In this document: positions 11,220-21,966 of the stretch, piece after piece
How the letters are laid out: every line of letters begins with the position of its first letter
How positions within the stretch are numbered: the stretch's first letter is position 1
Assembly: GCA_035578175.1 (NCBI GenBank)
Contig: JAQMRL010000006.1
Location: forward strand, 17,643,506 to 17,707,505
Source of the DNA: Catonia carolina
Taxonomy: Eukaryota; Arthropoda; Insecta; Hemiptera; Achilidae
Reading direction: 5' to 3'
Length of the DNA: 64,000 bases
Translations under genes and position numbers: made by a program
The notes under the pieces: model-generated
What the model saw: the letters and a program-made list of their open reading frames with translations, nothing else
Databases searched by the model: none
What the model was told of the DNA's origin: nothing

Positions 11220-12240
11220 TGTGTGTGAACAGAATATCTCAAGAACGAAACATCGTACGAACTTGAAACTTGAAACTTAAGTTACATACCACTACCGGAC
11301 GCGACACGAACATTTTCATCAAAATCGGTCAACCGGAAGTAGTAGTTTATTCGTATAATTTTTCTCTTTTTTGCGATTTTCTCAAAAACTGGTCCTACGA
11401 TTTTTTTTAAAATCGCCTATTTTACTCAATTTTTTATTCTCTACAAGATAGGGTAGGCGCCATGTTTGCTGAAATTCTCGGTGAGGCTGTTTTCACGTAA
11501 AAACGTTGTTTTTTTAAGATTACGGCTTTAATATCAATTTTAGCGCAAAAACTTATATAATAAAAGTTGTAGAGAATTTAAAAACCTACAACTTCTGTTT
11601 CAAACATTTTTTTGTATAACGCTTATTTTAGCGGTAATTTGCGATTTTCTGTTTTTTTTCTCACGAAAACGTGAGAAAAATCGATTTTTTTAACATTTCG
11701 GTCTTAGTATGCATTTTACGACAAAAGTGTATATAATTAAATTTATAGAAAATTAAAAGATCTACAACTTTTGTTTAGAGCATTTTTCTCTACAGAGCCT
11801 AGTTTAGCGTGAAAGCGTGATTTTCCGTATTTTTAAGCCAAACTGAGTTCGATTGTCATTTTGCGTCATTCACTCATGATTGAAATAAGGTTATGTTTTT
11901 GAGGTTAGTTTTTGTTTATTTCTAATATTTTATTAATAATGTTAGGTTTATTATTAATTATTTGCATTGGCAAGAGAAAGTTGTGTGAATGTTTCACACC
12001 AGATTTTTAAGTTTGCGATCTTAATTTGCGCTTTAGGGAAAAATTGTACACAGTTTTTAATAATATGGAAAAGTAAGAAACCAACAAATTTTATTTCAAG
12101 CATTTTGTTATCTACAGAGCTTAGATTAGTTTCAATTAGTGATTTTACATATTTTGCTCATCCACTCTTGATTAAAATTAGGTTATGTTTTTCATTATTT
12201 ACTTTGGTAAAAGAAAATCGTGTGAGTGTTTTAATCAGAG
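10528..12240 (+). mobile_element. Helentron-like (HINE) copy 4, old host of copy 5
   Basis: Diverged copy in two parts, 10528-11010 and 12009-12240, interrupted by a younger copy of the same family. The left part runs from TTTTCACTTTCTCTTGCCC to a degraded GAGGCTATGCTTTCGTGG block. The right part resumes with TGCGATCTTAATTTGCG and ends near GTGTGAGTGTTTTAATCAGA. The (TG)n tract is decayed to a few repeats. Confidence 0.75.
11011..12008 (+). mobile_element. Helentron-like (HINE) copy 5, full length
   Basis: About 1 kb. It starts TTTTTACTTTCTCTTGCC and has a terminal hairpin (CCTATAT-GAAT-ATATAGG), a long perfect (TG)n run (about 11150-11228), two related internal blocks of about 200 bp, an inverted GGCAAGAGAAAG, a second hairpin (GTGTGA..TTCACAC) and ends CACCAGATTTTT. 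The subterminal inverted repeats, internal microsatellite, 3' hairpin and T-tract insertion match the architecture known for Helentron-associated elements (HINE/DINE-1). There is no coding capacity. It is inserted in a T run of the older copy. Confidence 0.8.
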
Positions 12241-12375
12241 CTTAATCTTTTTCATTTCATGTAATTCAGAAACCAAAAAACATTCGCAGGATTCAAAGAA
12301 ATAAAAGTTTCATTAAAATCGGGTATTAAATTTTTTTTTATTTGCTTCATATTATATTCACATTCAAAAGGCATA

Positions 12376-12535
12376 AGTTTGGTTTAGTTGTCAGCGCAAC
12401 TAGCTTTAAAGCTATGGGTCCTAGGTTCGATTTTTGGTCAGTTCTAGCATACTATCACTACTCATTTTCGTCTGTCTCACTTTATCTTTGGCGTTTACAT
12501 TAATTTTATGTTAAGTTAAATCTTTGGGTAAACAC
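12376..12535 (+). repeat. tRNA-derived SINE-like sequence (family G)
   Basis: A-box-like TTTAGTTGTCAGCGC is followed about 40 bp later by B-box-like TAGGTTCGATTTTTGG, then an unrelated AT-rich body. A single copy was seen in the window. Confidence 0.5.
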
Positions 12536-12869
12536 TTAAAAAGAAATAAGAAATCGTTTAAAACTGTAAAACTTATGGTGACTTGTAGGGCTATTACAAA
12601 ATTATTTGAGAACTGTATTTTAGATTAATTTAAACAACTATTTAGGTTAGTTAGTACGTACCTAACTAACTACTTAGATTTAATCAAGTTATCTAAACAA
12701 CTTATATTAGTTTAAGCTTTCAAACAAATAAGTACTGCGTTAATAACTTGATTATTAATTATATCTTAATCTCAGTTTCCTAAAGTTTTGAGGTGAAGGT
12801 TCTACGATTGATATTAATTTTAAATTCATTATTTCTGATCTGATACAATTTAAGAATTTTCTCCATAAT

Positions 12870-13088
12870 ATACTAGCTAAAGTATCCGTTCTTCGATTGG
12901 CTTTCTTGATGATCTGGACAGTCTGTTAATGTACCGAGTTCGAACCCTGTCAGGTCTGATATTCTTTAATAATTCATTGTTATCTACCTCCTTTCAAAGT
13001 CAACATTATTATCATTATTATAAATGAAAAAAAAAACAGTTGGACGTAAAATAAAAGCAAAATCTTGGTGTTTTTAAATTATAATAAG
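12870..13088 (+). repeat. SINE-D copy 1 (tRNA-derived)
   Basis: Contains GAGTTCGAACCC (B-box-like), then CAGGTCTGATATTCTTTAA, TTCATTGTTATCTACCTCC and a tail with AAAATCTTGGTGTTTTTAAA. The same order occurs antisense at 47545-47760, which defines it as a dispersed repeat. Confidence 0.75.
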
Positions 13089-14214
13089 CAGCACTTTATT
13101 ATTTTCAGAAGCTTTAATATAAGAAGAGATATGGAATGATTCACTAAGGTGTTCACATCTATACACAAAGCAATAAGGAGAGTGGCCACGTGCTAAACGC
13201 TTCACCAAGCCGGCCGCCAGGCGGTCAGATTTAACACCAACTTAAACTGAATTAATAGATAGATATCTTGATTTCTGTAGGATTTAAAATAATGAAAGTA
13301 GGTATAAAACACTCGGGATATCGTATTCTATCAAATGAACTCTCATTTATTTAATTTGGTTTATTTGTACTGAAGTTTGCCTGGACATTCGTTATTTCTA
13401 TGTACCACCGTAACTTTAGACCAGCTAAAACAAATTAATTAACATATATTTCGTTCGACAGTGCATAACGTTCCGAAAATTTTAAGCCTACATACGTTAT
13501 CGTAGCTTTATTAGTTTTCGAGATATTTCAGTTGAAGTAAAATGTGAACAGAATATGCCAATTATTTTAATATATTTTTTAAAGATTTGTCTCTCAAAAA
13601 AAAAGAAGAAAATGAATTTTTTTGTATAAATCTTTAGGATGAGATTTATTGGGAGAACAGTTCGTTACTGGGCTAAAAGAAGAAAGAAAATCGTTTTGAT
13701 CTTATACTTATGTTTCAATGAAGTCCATGTCAAAGATAAAATGGAAATGGATGTGTTGTATAATGATCCAAATAAAAAAAGTCTACCTGGACGTTAGAAA
13801 CAAGATTGTTAAATTTACTTCTTATTACTTGGCTTTGTTATAACTTGGAAAATGAATGTACCGATTTGTAAAACGTAGCTCTTTATTAAGGTTTAGAAGG
13901 TGCACCACCTTCAACTTCGACCGGTGGGCAAATACTTAGTAAGAACTAAAAAAATTAATAAAAATAAAGTTGTTGAGCGCCAACTCTGTCAGCAGAGCAT
14001 GAGAGAAATAAATAAATAAAAACGATATTTCATGGTTCTAAACTAAATATTTTATAAATAATAAACTACTAACTAAATCACCTGACTACTATCAAAATTA
14101 TCCTTAAATTACCCTAACCTATTTTAAAATATAGTCAACCTTTTCTGCCGCGACGTTAATATAAAAACAAGAAATTAAAAACCCTTAATAAATAAACGAT
14201 TAAATTTACCTCGA
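13089..14214. other. No gene recognised
   Basis: AT-rich. GCCGGCCGCCAGGCGG at about 13209-13224 is a short GC-rich island that may be a decayed tRNA-like SINE head. No open frame of interest. Confidence 0.4.
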
Positions 14215-14440
14215 ATTAAATGTATCCCTTTTCTTCTTCTCTTCGTTCTCATACACTCCTCGTTCTCCTAGTACCTTCTTCCAATTCTGCTCCTTGTTAA
14301 CAACTCGTCTGTTTCACTCTTAAGTCCCAAGGGAACTGATTGTGAATTTCCTAGATTTGAACCAGGAAACCTCTGGTTGACAAGCCTCCCTCTCCCACCA
14401 ACCGTTCAACCAACCTGGAGGGCCAACAGAAAGGAGAACT
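14215..14440 (-). repeat. tRNA-derived SINE-like sequence (family H)
   Basis: On the minus strand, GGTTGGTTGAACGGTTGG (A-box region) precedes CCTGGTTCAAATCTAGG (B box), then a purine-rich body (GAGAACGAGGAGTG). Only one copy is visible here. Confidence 0.5.
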
Positions 14441-14694
14441 ACCCCAATTGGCTGAAAGTTTGGCTGAAAGATTGGCTGAAAGTTGGTAGATGGAAGAAAG
14501 GCCCAGAAACACAGAGGGAGAAAATACCGGCCTAATGAATATCCGATGGTTGACCGTTGGCTACAACTTATTGTCTAACTACTTTTCTAATAATTTAACT
14601 TACTCTAACAACGGAGGTTTTCCCCCATAGTAATGGAAGTTATAGTAATTTGGAATTACCATAAATTCCATTGTTGTACAATTTTACAAAGTAT

Positions 14695-15498
14695 TGTGAC
14701 ACTTATTGCTAAGGTCCGTTTCGGGATCTAGGTTATTAAATAATTAATACACTAAAGTTTACAATTACAAATATTTATTACACTAAAAGATTACAAAATA
14801 AATAATTAAACTAATTATAATTTAGTAATACAATAAATGATTTAATAATTCACTTCAAATAAATAATAAACAATAAATAATTTACTTAGCCTACTTACTA
14901 TCACCTTTATAAAACCCAAACATACAAAACATAGAAATTGAATTCACAGAAACTGCACATTAACTTTACAATACACTCACAAAAAAACTTTACACAATAC
15001 ACACACACAACAAAGGCAGTATAACAGTCGTCGACCAAACAATGCTCGGAATAGTTAACCTGTTTAACAACCCGAATCGCTCGTCGAAGATCAAACGGAT
15101 ACTACTGACTGGACCGCGCCCGGGGTCTCTTTATATAACTTTTTACAAAGATTGTTCCAGAGAAAAGTAGAGAAATCATGCAAACAATAAAGTACAAAAA
15201 ATAAATAACCTTTTATTAATGAATGCTAGAAAAATCCGTAGTAAACAGGTCAAGAATAGGTCTTTTGTAAATAGAAAACGTAAACAACATGCCCCCCTCA
15301 TAATAGCTGTACACAATACCTGAATTTTTATAGTAGTGATAAAACCCTTATGAATAGACACACCTTTATGGCTATTGTGTGTTGTTATTTCTGTCTTTAT
15401 TATTCTTTCTTGTTGTTACTATTATTTCACACTCTATACTATTTTTATGAATGGAATTCTGGAACCTTCGCGAACGATCTTTCCTTCGATCTGTCACA
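14695..15498 (-). mobile_element. Solo LTR (804 bp) with promoter, 4-bp TSD GTAT
   Basis: Begins TGTGACACTTATTGC and ends GATCTGTCACA on the + strand, so it has TG..CA termini with 7-bp inverted ends. It is flanked by GTAT at 14691-14694 and 15499-15502, a perfect 4-bp duplication. No internal region is present, so it is the product of LTR-LTR recombination. On the minus strand a TATATAAAG box (about 15129-15137) is followed about 31 bp downstream by TCAGT (15104-15108), the arthropod initiator, which sets the orientation. Confidence 0.82.
15104..15137 (-). promoter_or_regulatory. TATA box plus arthropod initiator in the solo LTR
   Basis: TATATAAAG and TCAGT are spaced so that the A of the initiator lies about 31 bp from the first T of the TATA box, the usual pol II geometry in insects. 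It marks the U3/R boundary of the LTR. Confidence 0.6.
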
Positions 15499-15617
15499 GT
15501 ATTGTATGTAATATTTCTTTAGGGTGCTCAACTTTTGGAAGTGAAAACTTCTTTGTGCGCACCTTTACACTCTTTCTGAACAGTGAACGAAACTGAACTA
15601 TCGCGCGTCACACACAG

Positions 15618-15755
15618 GAATGTCGCCCCCTCCTCGACCACCACGACGACTACGACCGACTCTTCCCGTTTATACGACCACCTCTAAAACGGGCCTTTTT
15701 AGGGCCCCAAACATTTTAAGGTTTCCTTTCGCCGCTAATGTCGCTATCCGGTAAA
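15618..15755 (+). mobile_element. LTR fragment related to the solo LTR at 52823-53474
   Basis: Shares, in order, CCTCGACCACCACGACGACT, a stem-loop block (GGGCCTTTTTAGGGCCCC at 15691-15708), AAGGTTTC and CTAATGTCGCTATCCGGTAA with the 3' third of the LTR at 52823-53474. The 5' two thirds are missing. Confidence 0.68.
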
Positions 15756-15909
15756 AATAAGAAAGAAATAATTCAATTCATGTCCCGATTGAAGACTAAT
15801 ATAGTTAATTTCACGTTCAGAATGCAGTACGGAAAGTCCAAATGTTTTTCATATGGGAGTTTAAGTGCTACTACACTAAGTATAAATATCGGCTCCGCGT
15901 CACAACACG

Positions 15910-16135
15910 TTCTAATTTACAAACATGGAGGTATCTGGAAAGAGACCCGTTGGACGTCCCAGAAGAAGATGGACTGACCAAATAAGGGATGATCTCCTGA
16001 CAAAAGGAATGACGCTACAGGATATCAGAATACAAAAGGTATATCAAGATAGAGATAGATGGAGGCATATCGTCCACTCAAATCCTACCCGGCCTGCTGG
16101 AAGGATACCCAGATGATAATGATGATGATGAAAAC
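15910..16135 (+). pseudogene. 5'-truncated LINE 3' end with (TGA)n tail
   Basis: An open frame (15925-16116) encodes GKRPVGRPRRRWTDQIRDDL and ends DRDRWRHIVHSNPT..., the typical last residues of RTE/Jockey-like polyproteins. The stop is followed at once by a TGATAATGATGATGATGAA tail. Only the last 60-65 residues survive. Confidence 0.82.
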
Positions 16136-16574
16136 ATACCTAATATTTGTATAGTTTGAAAGATCAGGTACCGACAATTATTACAGTAATGGAATTGTTT
16201 ATCAATTTAATTTTCTTTTTTAATTATTTTAAATTACAGAATACCTATTGTTTAAAAATGTTGGTTGACAATTACGGAAAAAAACAATTATTTCTTGTTT
16301 GAACACCTCTCTTTTTTCGTCGTGGTTAAAAGTAGACTAGATGTTTAGTATAAGTTTACAGGTGTCAAAATGATTCAGAGATTCTCGAATTACAAAACAC
16401 GAACCATTATCTGTCTTTGACCTGCTTTCGAATAAGTGATTTTTTTCAGATTCGTTTATTATTTCTCTTGCTGTCCAACAGATGACTTATCTATATCAAA
16501 TTACAGAAAAAAATCTATATTTTATACCAAAATAATAATATACATATGTCGTCATGGAAAGAAAAAAGTTATAT
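16136..16574. other. Unannotated spacer
   Basis: AT-rich, with no supported feature. Confidence 0.4.
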
Positions 16575-17212
16575 GATGTGTAACGCAAAAAATGTGACGA
16601 TATTTAAACTTCCAACTTTGTGCGATCTTATCTACTGTCGCCGCCTGCGCTTCTAATATTAGCGTCTACACACAGTCCCACTACCTGCCTGACGCAGAGA
16701 GCCTACAGCATCTCCCCACCACCTTGTTGACTCGACGGAGAGGTATTTAAGAGAGGGTCCTCGTCTGCGAGAGTCACTCTTCACTCAACTCGCAAGCGGA
16801 GAAGAATCAAGACAGAAGAGGACGAGCCCAGCCGAGAACGGACGCACCATCCCTGGTCTACACTACCGGTGGCGGACGCTACATTCCCGCACCGGTCAGC
16901 CTTCGCCGGTCAGGAGAGAGCTGCCTCAGCCGCGCTATCGGCAGACGGCCTACGCCGACCCGACATTACGGGGCTCTGGGGCCCACCACTGCCACGCTGC
17001 AGTGGGGACCCAACTGCCGCTGAGGGAAGGCTAGGCCTGAACCCGGTAGCCGAGCTGTCACTCTTCGGGCTTCGCTTCCATCAAGCCGGCTCGCCGCTTC
17101 CGACCGCCAACAATAGCCCTTTTCAAAGCCACCAACACAATTAAACGGCCCTTTTCAGGGCTATAAATTTTATAAACAAGGTTTCGCCACGTTTCGTCGG
17201 CCTCGGTCGGCG
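16575..17212 (+). mobile_element. Probable solo LTR with two histone-like stem-loops
   Basis: A GC-rich block against AT-rich surroundings. It contains a TATA-like TATTTAA (16744-16750), a possible initiator TCACT about 31 bp downstream, a GC-rich transcribed part with a 91-codon chance frame (16869-17144), and two stem-loops (17114-17131 and 17146-17162). It ends GGCGACACTACA. The layout parallels the solo LTR at 52823-53474, but I could not find a matching duplication, so the exact ends are unresolved. Confidence 0.5.
17114..17162 (+). promoter_or_regulatory. Two histone-mRNA-like 3' stem-loops
   Basis: TAGCCCTTTTCAAAGCCACC and CGGCCCTTTTCAGGGCTAT resemble the replication-dependent histone stem-loop: a 6-bp stem, a UUUC loop and an ACC tail. 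The second keeps the whole stem, with one G-U pair. Confidence 0.45.
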
Positions 17213-17535
17213 ACACTACATATCAGAGTACAGTAGTATATTTATAGCATAATAAAATACAATTCATTAGGAAGCGAAAATAATATTTTCAGAATTTTTT
17301 GATTAAAAATGAGCTGGTTAGAGCGTGGTAAATGAAACTAAATATTTTATTGACCGTGACCTTCAGATGTTGCCGGTGAAGGAGAGTATTGGCCGTGCCT
17401 GATGTTTTCCGTACGCCTGATAACACAACGGGTTCTCATAAGAGCTGTACTCCATTCTGAAAGTGAAATAAGAGTATAGGCAGTCGATATTCTGATGTAT
17501 TAAGCTATAACATTACGATATATTTATAAATAAAT
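17213..17535. other. Unannotated spacer
   Basis: No supported feature. It ends in TAAAT repeats next to the Helentron-like copy. Confidence 0.4.
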
Positions 17536-18462
17536 AAAAATCTGGTGTGAAACACTCACACAACTTTCTCTTGCCAGTGCAAATAATTAACAATAAACCT
17601 AACATTAGTAATAAAACCTTAGAAATAAACAAAAAACTAACCTCAATAAACATAACCTAATTTTAATCATATATGAAAGACGCAAAATGAAAATCAACCT
17701 CAGTTTGGCTTAAAAATACGGAAAATCGCTCATTCACGCTAAACTAGGCACTGTACAAAAAAATGCTTAATATAAAAGTTGTAGATCTCTTAATTTCCTA
17801 TAAATTTTATTTAAACACTTTTGTCGTAAAATGCATTCTAAGGCCGAAATCTTAAAAAAATCGATTTTTCACACGTTTTCGTGAGAAAAAAACAGAAAAT
17901 TGCTAATTACCGCTAAACTAAGCGTTATACAAAAAATTGTTTGAAATAAAAGTTGTAGGATTTTAAATTTTCTACAATTTTTATTATATACATTTTTGCG
18001 CTAAAATGCATATTAAAGCCGCAATCTTAAAAAGAATATGTTTTTACGTAAAAACAGCCTCACGCAGAATTTCAACAAACATGGGGCCTACCCTATCTTG
18101 TAGAGAATAAAAAGTTGAGTAAACCAGGCGATTTTTAAAAAAATCGTAGAACCAGTTTTTGAGAAAATCGCAAAAAAGTGAAAAATTATACGAATAAACT
18201 ACTACTTCCGGTTGACCGATTTTGATGAAAATGTTCGTGTCGGGTCCGGTAGTGGTATGTAACTTAAGTTTTAAGTTTCAAGTTCGTACGATGTTCCGTT
18301 CTTGAGATATTCTGTTCACACACAGACACACACACACACACACACACAGACCAATCGCTAAAAACATATTTTTTGGGTTCAGGGGGTCTGAAAACGTATA
18401 GATCCGGTGAAAACTCGATTTCGAAAAATCGACATGAAAATAATACTTTCCTTCCTATATAT
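17536..18462 (-). mobile_element. Helentron-like (HINE) copy 6, left part, split by the gypsy element
   Basis: Antisense copy from AAAAATCTGGTGTGAAACAC through the (AC)n tract (about 18319-18348) to TTTCCTTCCTATATAT. The rest (TTCATATAGGCAAGAGAAAG) resumes at 32848 after the 14.4-kb gypsy insertion. The two pieces join exactly once a single ATAT is removed. Confidence 0.88.
18459..18462. repeat. Gypsy target-site duplication ATAT, left copy
   Basis: ATAT here matches ATAT at 32844-32847. The joined empty site CCTATATATTCATATAGG equals the hairpin of uninterrupted Helentron-like copies. Confidence 0.85.
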
Positions 18463-18670
18463 TGTAACAGTCAACTGATGACGGACGACAAAAACAAAAA
18501 CAATGGAAAGAAATGGACCACAACATAGGACAGAACGAGTCAGCCCCACGTTGGGCGCCAATTTAATGTAACAGTCAACTGATGACGGACGACAAAAACA
18601 AAAACAATGGAAAGAAATGGACCACAACATAGGACAGAACGAGTCAGCCCCACGTTGGGCGCCAATTTAA
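18463..18670 (-). repeat. Two tandem 104-bp LTR-edge/primer-site units outside the 3' LTR
   Basis: Units 18463-18566 and 18567-18670 appear identical. Each reads TGTAACAGTCAACTG (the LTR edge), about 60 bp of spacer not found in this element's own leader, then the primer-site complement CCCCACGTTGGGCGCCA and ATTTAA. They lie between the target duplication and the 3' LTR, so they were probably part of the integrated DNA. Confidence 0.85.
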
Positions 18671-21650
18671 TGTAACAGTCAAATGCCGACACACCAGCCG
18701 ACTGACACATCAAAAACAGGTGTTGGGGTGTCACCTGAAAAAGAAACTTAAAGTAAACAAAAAACGACCACGGTCAGGATGCCACTAATGACCGAACTTA
18801 CCTTGGTTATCATCCAAGCAGGGCAACTGGAGACCCATTAAACATCAATCCAAAATATCCAAGTCGAAATTCCAAATAAAAAAAAAAAAATTTTTTAAGC
18901 ACGCGATTTTAAAACAAAAACAACATCACAATGAAGTAATATAAATACGAAATGTGAATAAAACAAAACAAAATATTAATTAAAAAGCAGAAAACTCAAA
19001 ACAAATTTAAATTTAGAAAAAGGTAAGCTACATTAAACAAACATACAGTAAGGCTACCTTAACCTATATCTGCCTAGTCAGCTGATCATGTAAACAAACT
19101 GATCTGACAGAAAACATCTGATTCGGTAACAGAACAGTTTGACAGACGACATGCGATCCATTCAATCAGAATCCATTCTCCTTTATCCCAATGACAGGAA
19201 TGCTGAAAATAAGCTTAATCTAAATAAATGTAAGGATTGTGATATATAAAAATCAAATAATAAAAAAAAATAAAAAAAAACTTACTAGACTCAAGTTCTA
19301 GAAACAACAACCATTTTGACAGCTCGAAAACCCTCCGAATACAATTAACTAAATATTATAAAACAAAGTTCATATCACAATGCTTACATACAAGGGATAT
19401 TGGAATTTCATCAATCAATAAATCAAACTACAATTTTAAAAGGAAACAAATTAATCGAAATTTATTAAAAATATTAATGAAATCATTTATCATAATGAAA
19501 CAATAAAAGGAAGCCATGATCAACATTACAAGACATAACTTGCCTAAAATCATTCAACCAAAATAAAACAAAAAAAATAAAAAAAAAAAAAAAAAAAAAT
19601 TTTTAAAACAAACAGGGATGGGAACTTTGAACTCAGTGAATTAGATCCTAGACAAACAGATCTTTTAAATTATTAACCAATCATGTTAAATTTTTTAGTA
19701 AATGCTAAATACCAATTAGGCATATGAAATTTTGTTACAAAAATTGCTTAAAATTAGTTACTTATCTTTAATTTGGAAATCCATAAAATTAACAGGTGGT
19801 TATTATACGCCGATTACCCGAACACATTTATAAAAAAAAAATATTTAGCACAAAACACTATTTGCTCACAAAACATAGAACACCATTGAAATACTTGATG
19901 TATTTATTCCACAATTGACATCACTTCCGTTAATTTGCATTATTAAAATAAATAAATTTTTTACAGTTGACACTACTTTAAATAAAATTTAACAATTTAT
20001 TTCTCTCACATATGGCCTATACATATCGGCCCTAAATACAGAATACTCGATCCCTCCATACTACTATATAAAACATTTTACGAGCAATTTTAAAACACGT
20101 CAGTTACGCATCGTGTCTAATAGAGGACTCCTTGAATTTTTGGTTAAAAATTACATCTACAAAAAGTAAGTGCCAACTTGTGCAGATTAATTATACATTT
20201 TTTCCCAATGAAAATTGCTAATAACAAACAAATTAAGGTGAAACAAAACAATATAAATAAGTGATAACTTAAAATACACAATATGTAAGTTTTTCTTATT
20301 ACAATAAAGCTTATAGAACATAACTTAACATCATTTGACATTTATATAATTTTAATACTTTATGTGATTTATTACTGTTCGTGAGGTTGGCAATTCAACC
20401 ATGAAAGAAGTCCATCCCCACTCTTAACATTAATTATATCAAAAATTTAAATTTACAAGAACAGCATTGAGCCCTACATCAAATTCAAGGGTTTTTTCTG
20501 CTGATTACAAAGGTGTTTTTCTTTTTTTAAATCGGATCGTTAGTTTTTTAATAATCACATAATTTAATTTTGTCTAAAATTCTATAAAATAATTGTTTTA
20601 TGAAACCGTAAAATATTTCAAATAGCTTTTTATTATTAACATTTTAACATTTCTAGGTATACGAATCTTAAAGATATCAACAAAATACATCTTTTTATCT
20701 AATTACATTTTAAAAATACTCATTAATTAAAGAATAATGACACTAATTAACATTGTCTTTATCATACGATAAAAGCTTATTTTTACGGCTTAATTACAAA
20801 GTTACCATACATATTTTTGTATCTTAAAAAATATCAAACTATTCAGCGGATCTTTATACATTAGCATATCCTTTCATTTTTTTAAAATTATTAATCAAAC
20901 TCTTGTAATTAATTAAAATCTGACACACTGTTCTCCTATATTTTTACATGTGTTTTTAATTAAAATATCAAATTTGTCGTTCAAATAAATTCTCTAAAAT
21001 TTTTAATTACATTATAATATTCAAAACCACATATTACATCGAAATAAATCGTTCTATGCTTCAAGAATTATTCCTACTTCGTGTAATTAACGTAATTAGC
21101 TTAATAGCTGATATACGCATTTTTATAAGAAATTAACCTAATAATCTTTATACTTTACAGAATTTTATCAAATTTGGATTCAAATTGCTTAGAATTTCAT
21201 CCAGAGTTCAAATCTTCCATTCAAATTAACATAAAATTAACATAACAAAATTTTTAACTTACTTATAAGGAATAAAATTTAGGCTCAAAAGGGTCTTTCA
21301 TTGTTCGATTGGTCATCTAATATTACCGGCAAAAGTTACTTTGACATGAAATATTCTGATCTATTGTACAAATTTTTCACAAAAGCTATAAGTAACATGA
21401 GGTATAATTCTTGATTATCTCCTAATATTAAATATTACTCTGAGATAGACCTTAAATAATTTCAAATTAATTAAATTTAAATTTTTTCCAAATTGCACCT
21501 TAATTCAAATTTTATATGTTTGTACTAAATAAGTAAATTTCATAACATTTTGAATTTTGTTTCTAGCCAAATTTTTACCTGTCTTAATAAAATAACAAAA
21601 TTATACATTTACAATTTATTTTAAATACCGGGCGGAATATGAACATCACA
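18671..21650 (-). repeat. Gypsy 3' LTR (about 2980 bp)
   Basis: On the minus strand it starts TGTGATGTTCATATTCCGCC and ends TTTGACTGTTACA. It is nearly identical to 29862-32843. Differences I noticed are the edge sequence around 18681-18700, G/A near 18866 and T/C at 21418. It is much longer than usual for gypsy-type LTRs. A 65-codon hydrophobic frame (20144-20341) recurs in the other LTR and is probably chance. Confidence 0.92.
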
Positions 21651-21966
21651 ATCCCCTCCGATCCACATTATGAATGTCAATCATGAATAATATGGATCCA
21701 ACAAAGTGATGTGAATTATTATGTCCGGTACTTCTATCTCACAATACCATTCAAACAGACTCCAAGTTATGACTTTTTTCTACACCTTATATCGATTATT
21801 ACAATTTGTATTCTATTATGCCATTAATACATTGATTTACACTTTCTAAAATTAATTTTACAATTTTTCTGATTCTACCTTTAACCGCAATGGATTGCTC
21901 TAGTAGATCCTAATCTCCCCCTCCACATTCTCTCCGAAGTTTTCCTCTTCTTCTTTTCCTACATGA
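21651..21966 (-). other. Gypsy 3' untranslated region with polypurine tract
   Basis: On the minus strand, the last bases before the 3' LTR read GATCGGAGGGGAT, a polypurine tract suited to prime plus-strand synthesis. Between pol and the tract there is no further open frame, so no envelope gene. Confidence 0.75.

Noticed and set aside
10919..11242. Frames with poly-His-Thr or poly-Val-Cys runs (also at 39331-39582 and 63528-63831)
   Set aside because: Translations of the (TG)n/(AC)n tract in Helentron-like copies.
16869..17144. 91-codon frame in GC-rich sequence
   Set aside because: High GC alone keeps the frame open; Ala/Pro/Arg-rich composition without a domain, and the block looks like an LTR.
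20062..20104. TATA (TATATAAAAC) and TCAGT on the plus strand inside the gypsy LTR, suggesting an antisense promoter
   Set aside because: Spacing of about 35-37 bp is longer than the usual 31, and AT-richness makes TATA matches common; not strong enough to list.
20144..20341. 65-codon hydrophobic frame, present again at 31337-31534
   Set aside because: Lies inside both LTRs and is identical because the LTRs are; no motif, AT-biased codons, no support as a gene.
21651..21966. Envelope gene downstream of pol
   Set aside because: Only about 315 bp lie between pol and the 3' LTR, with no open frame.
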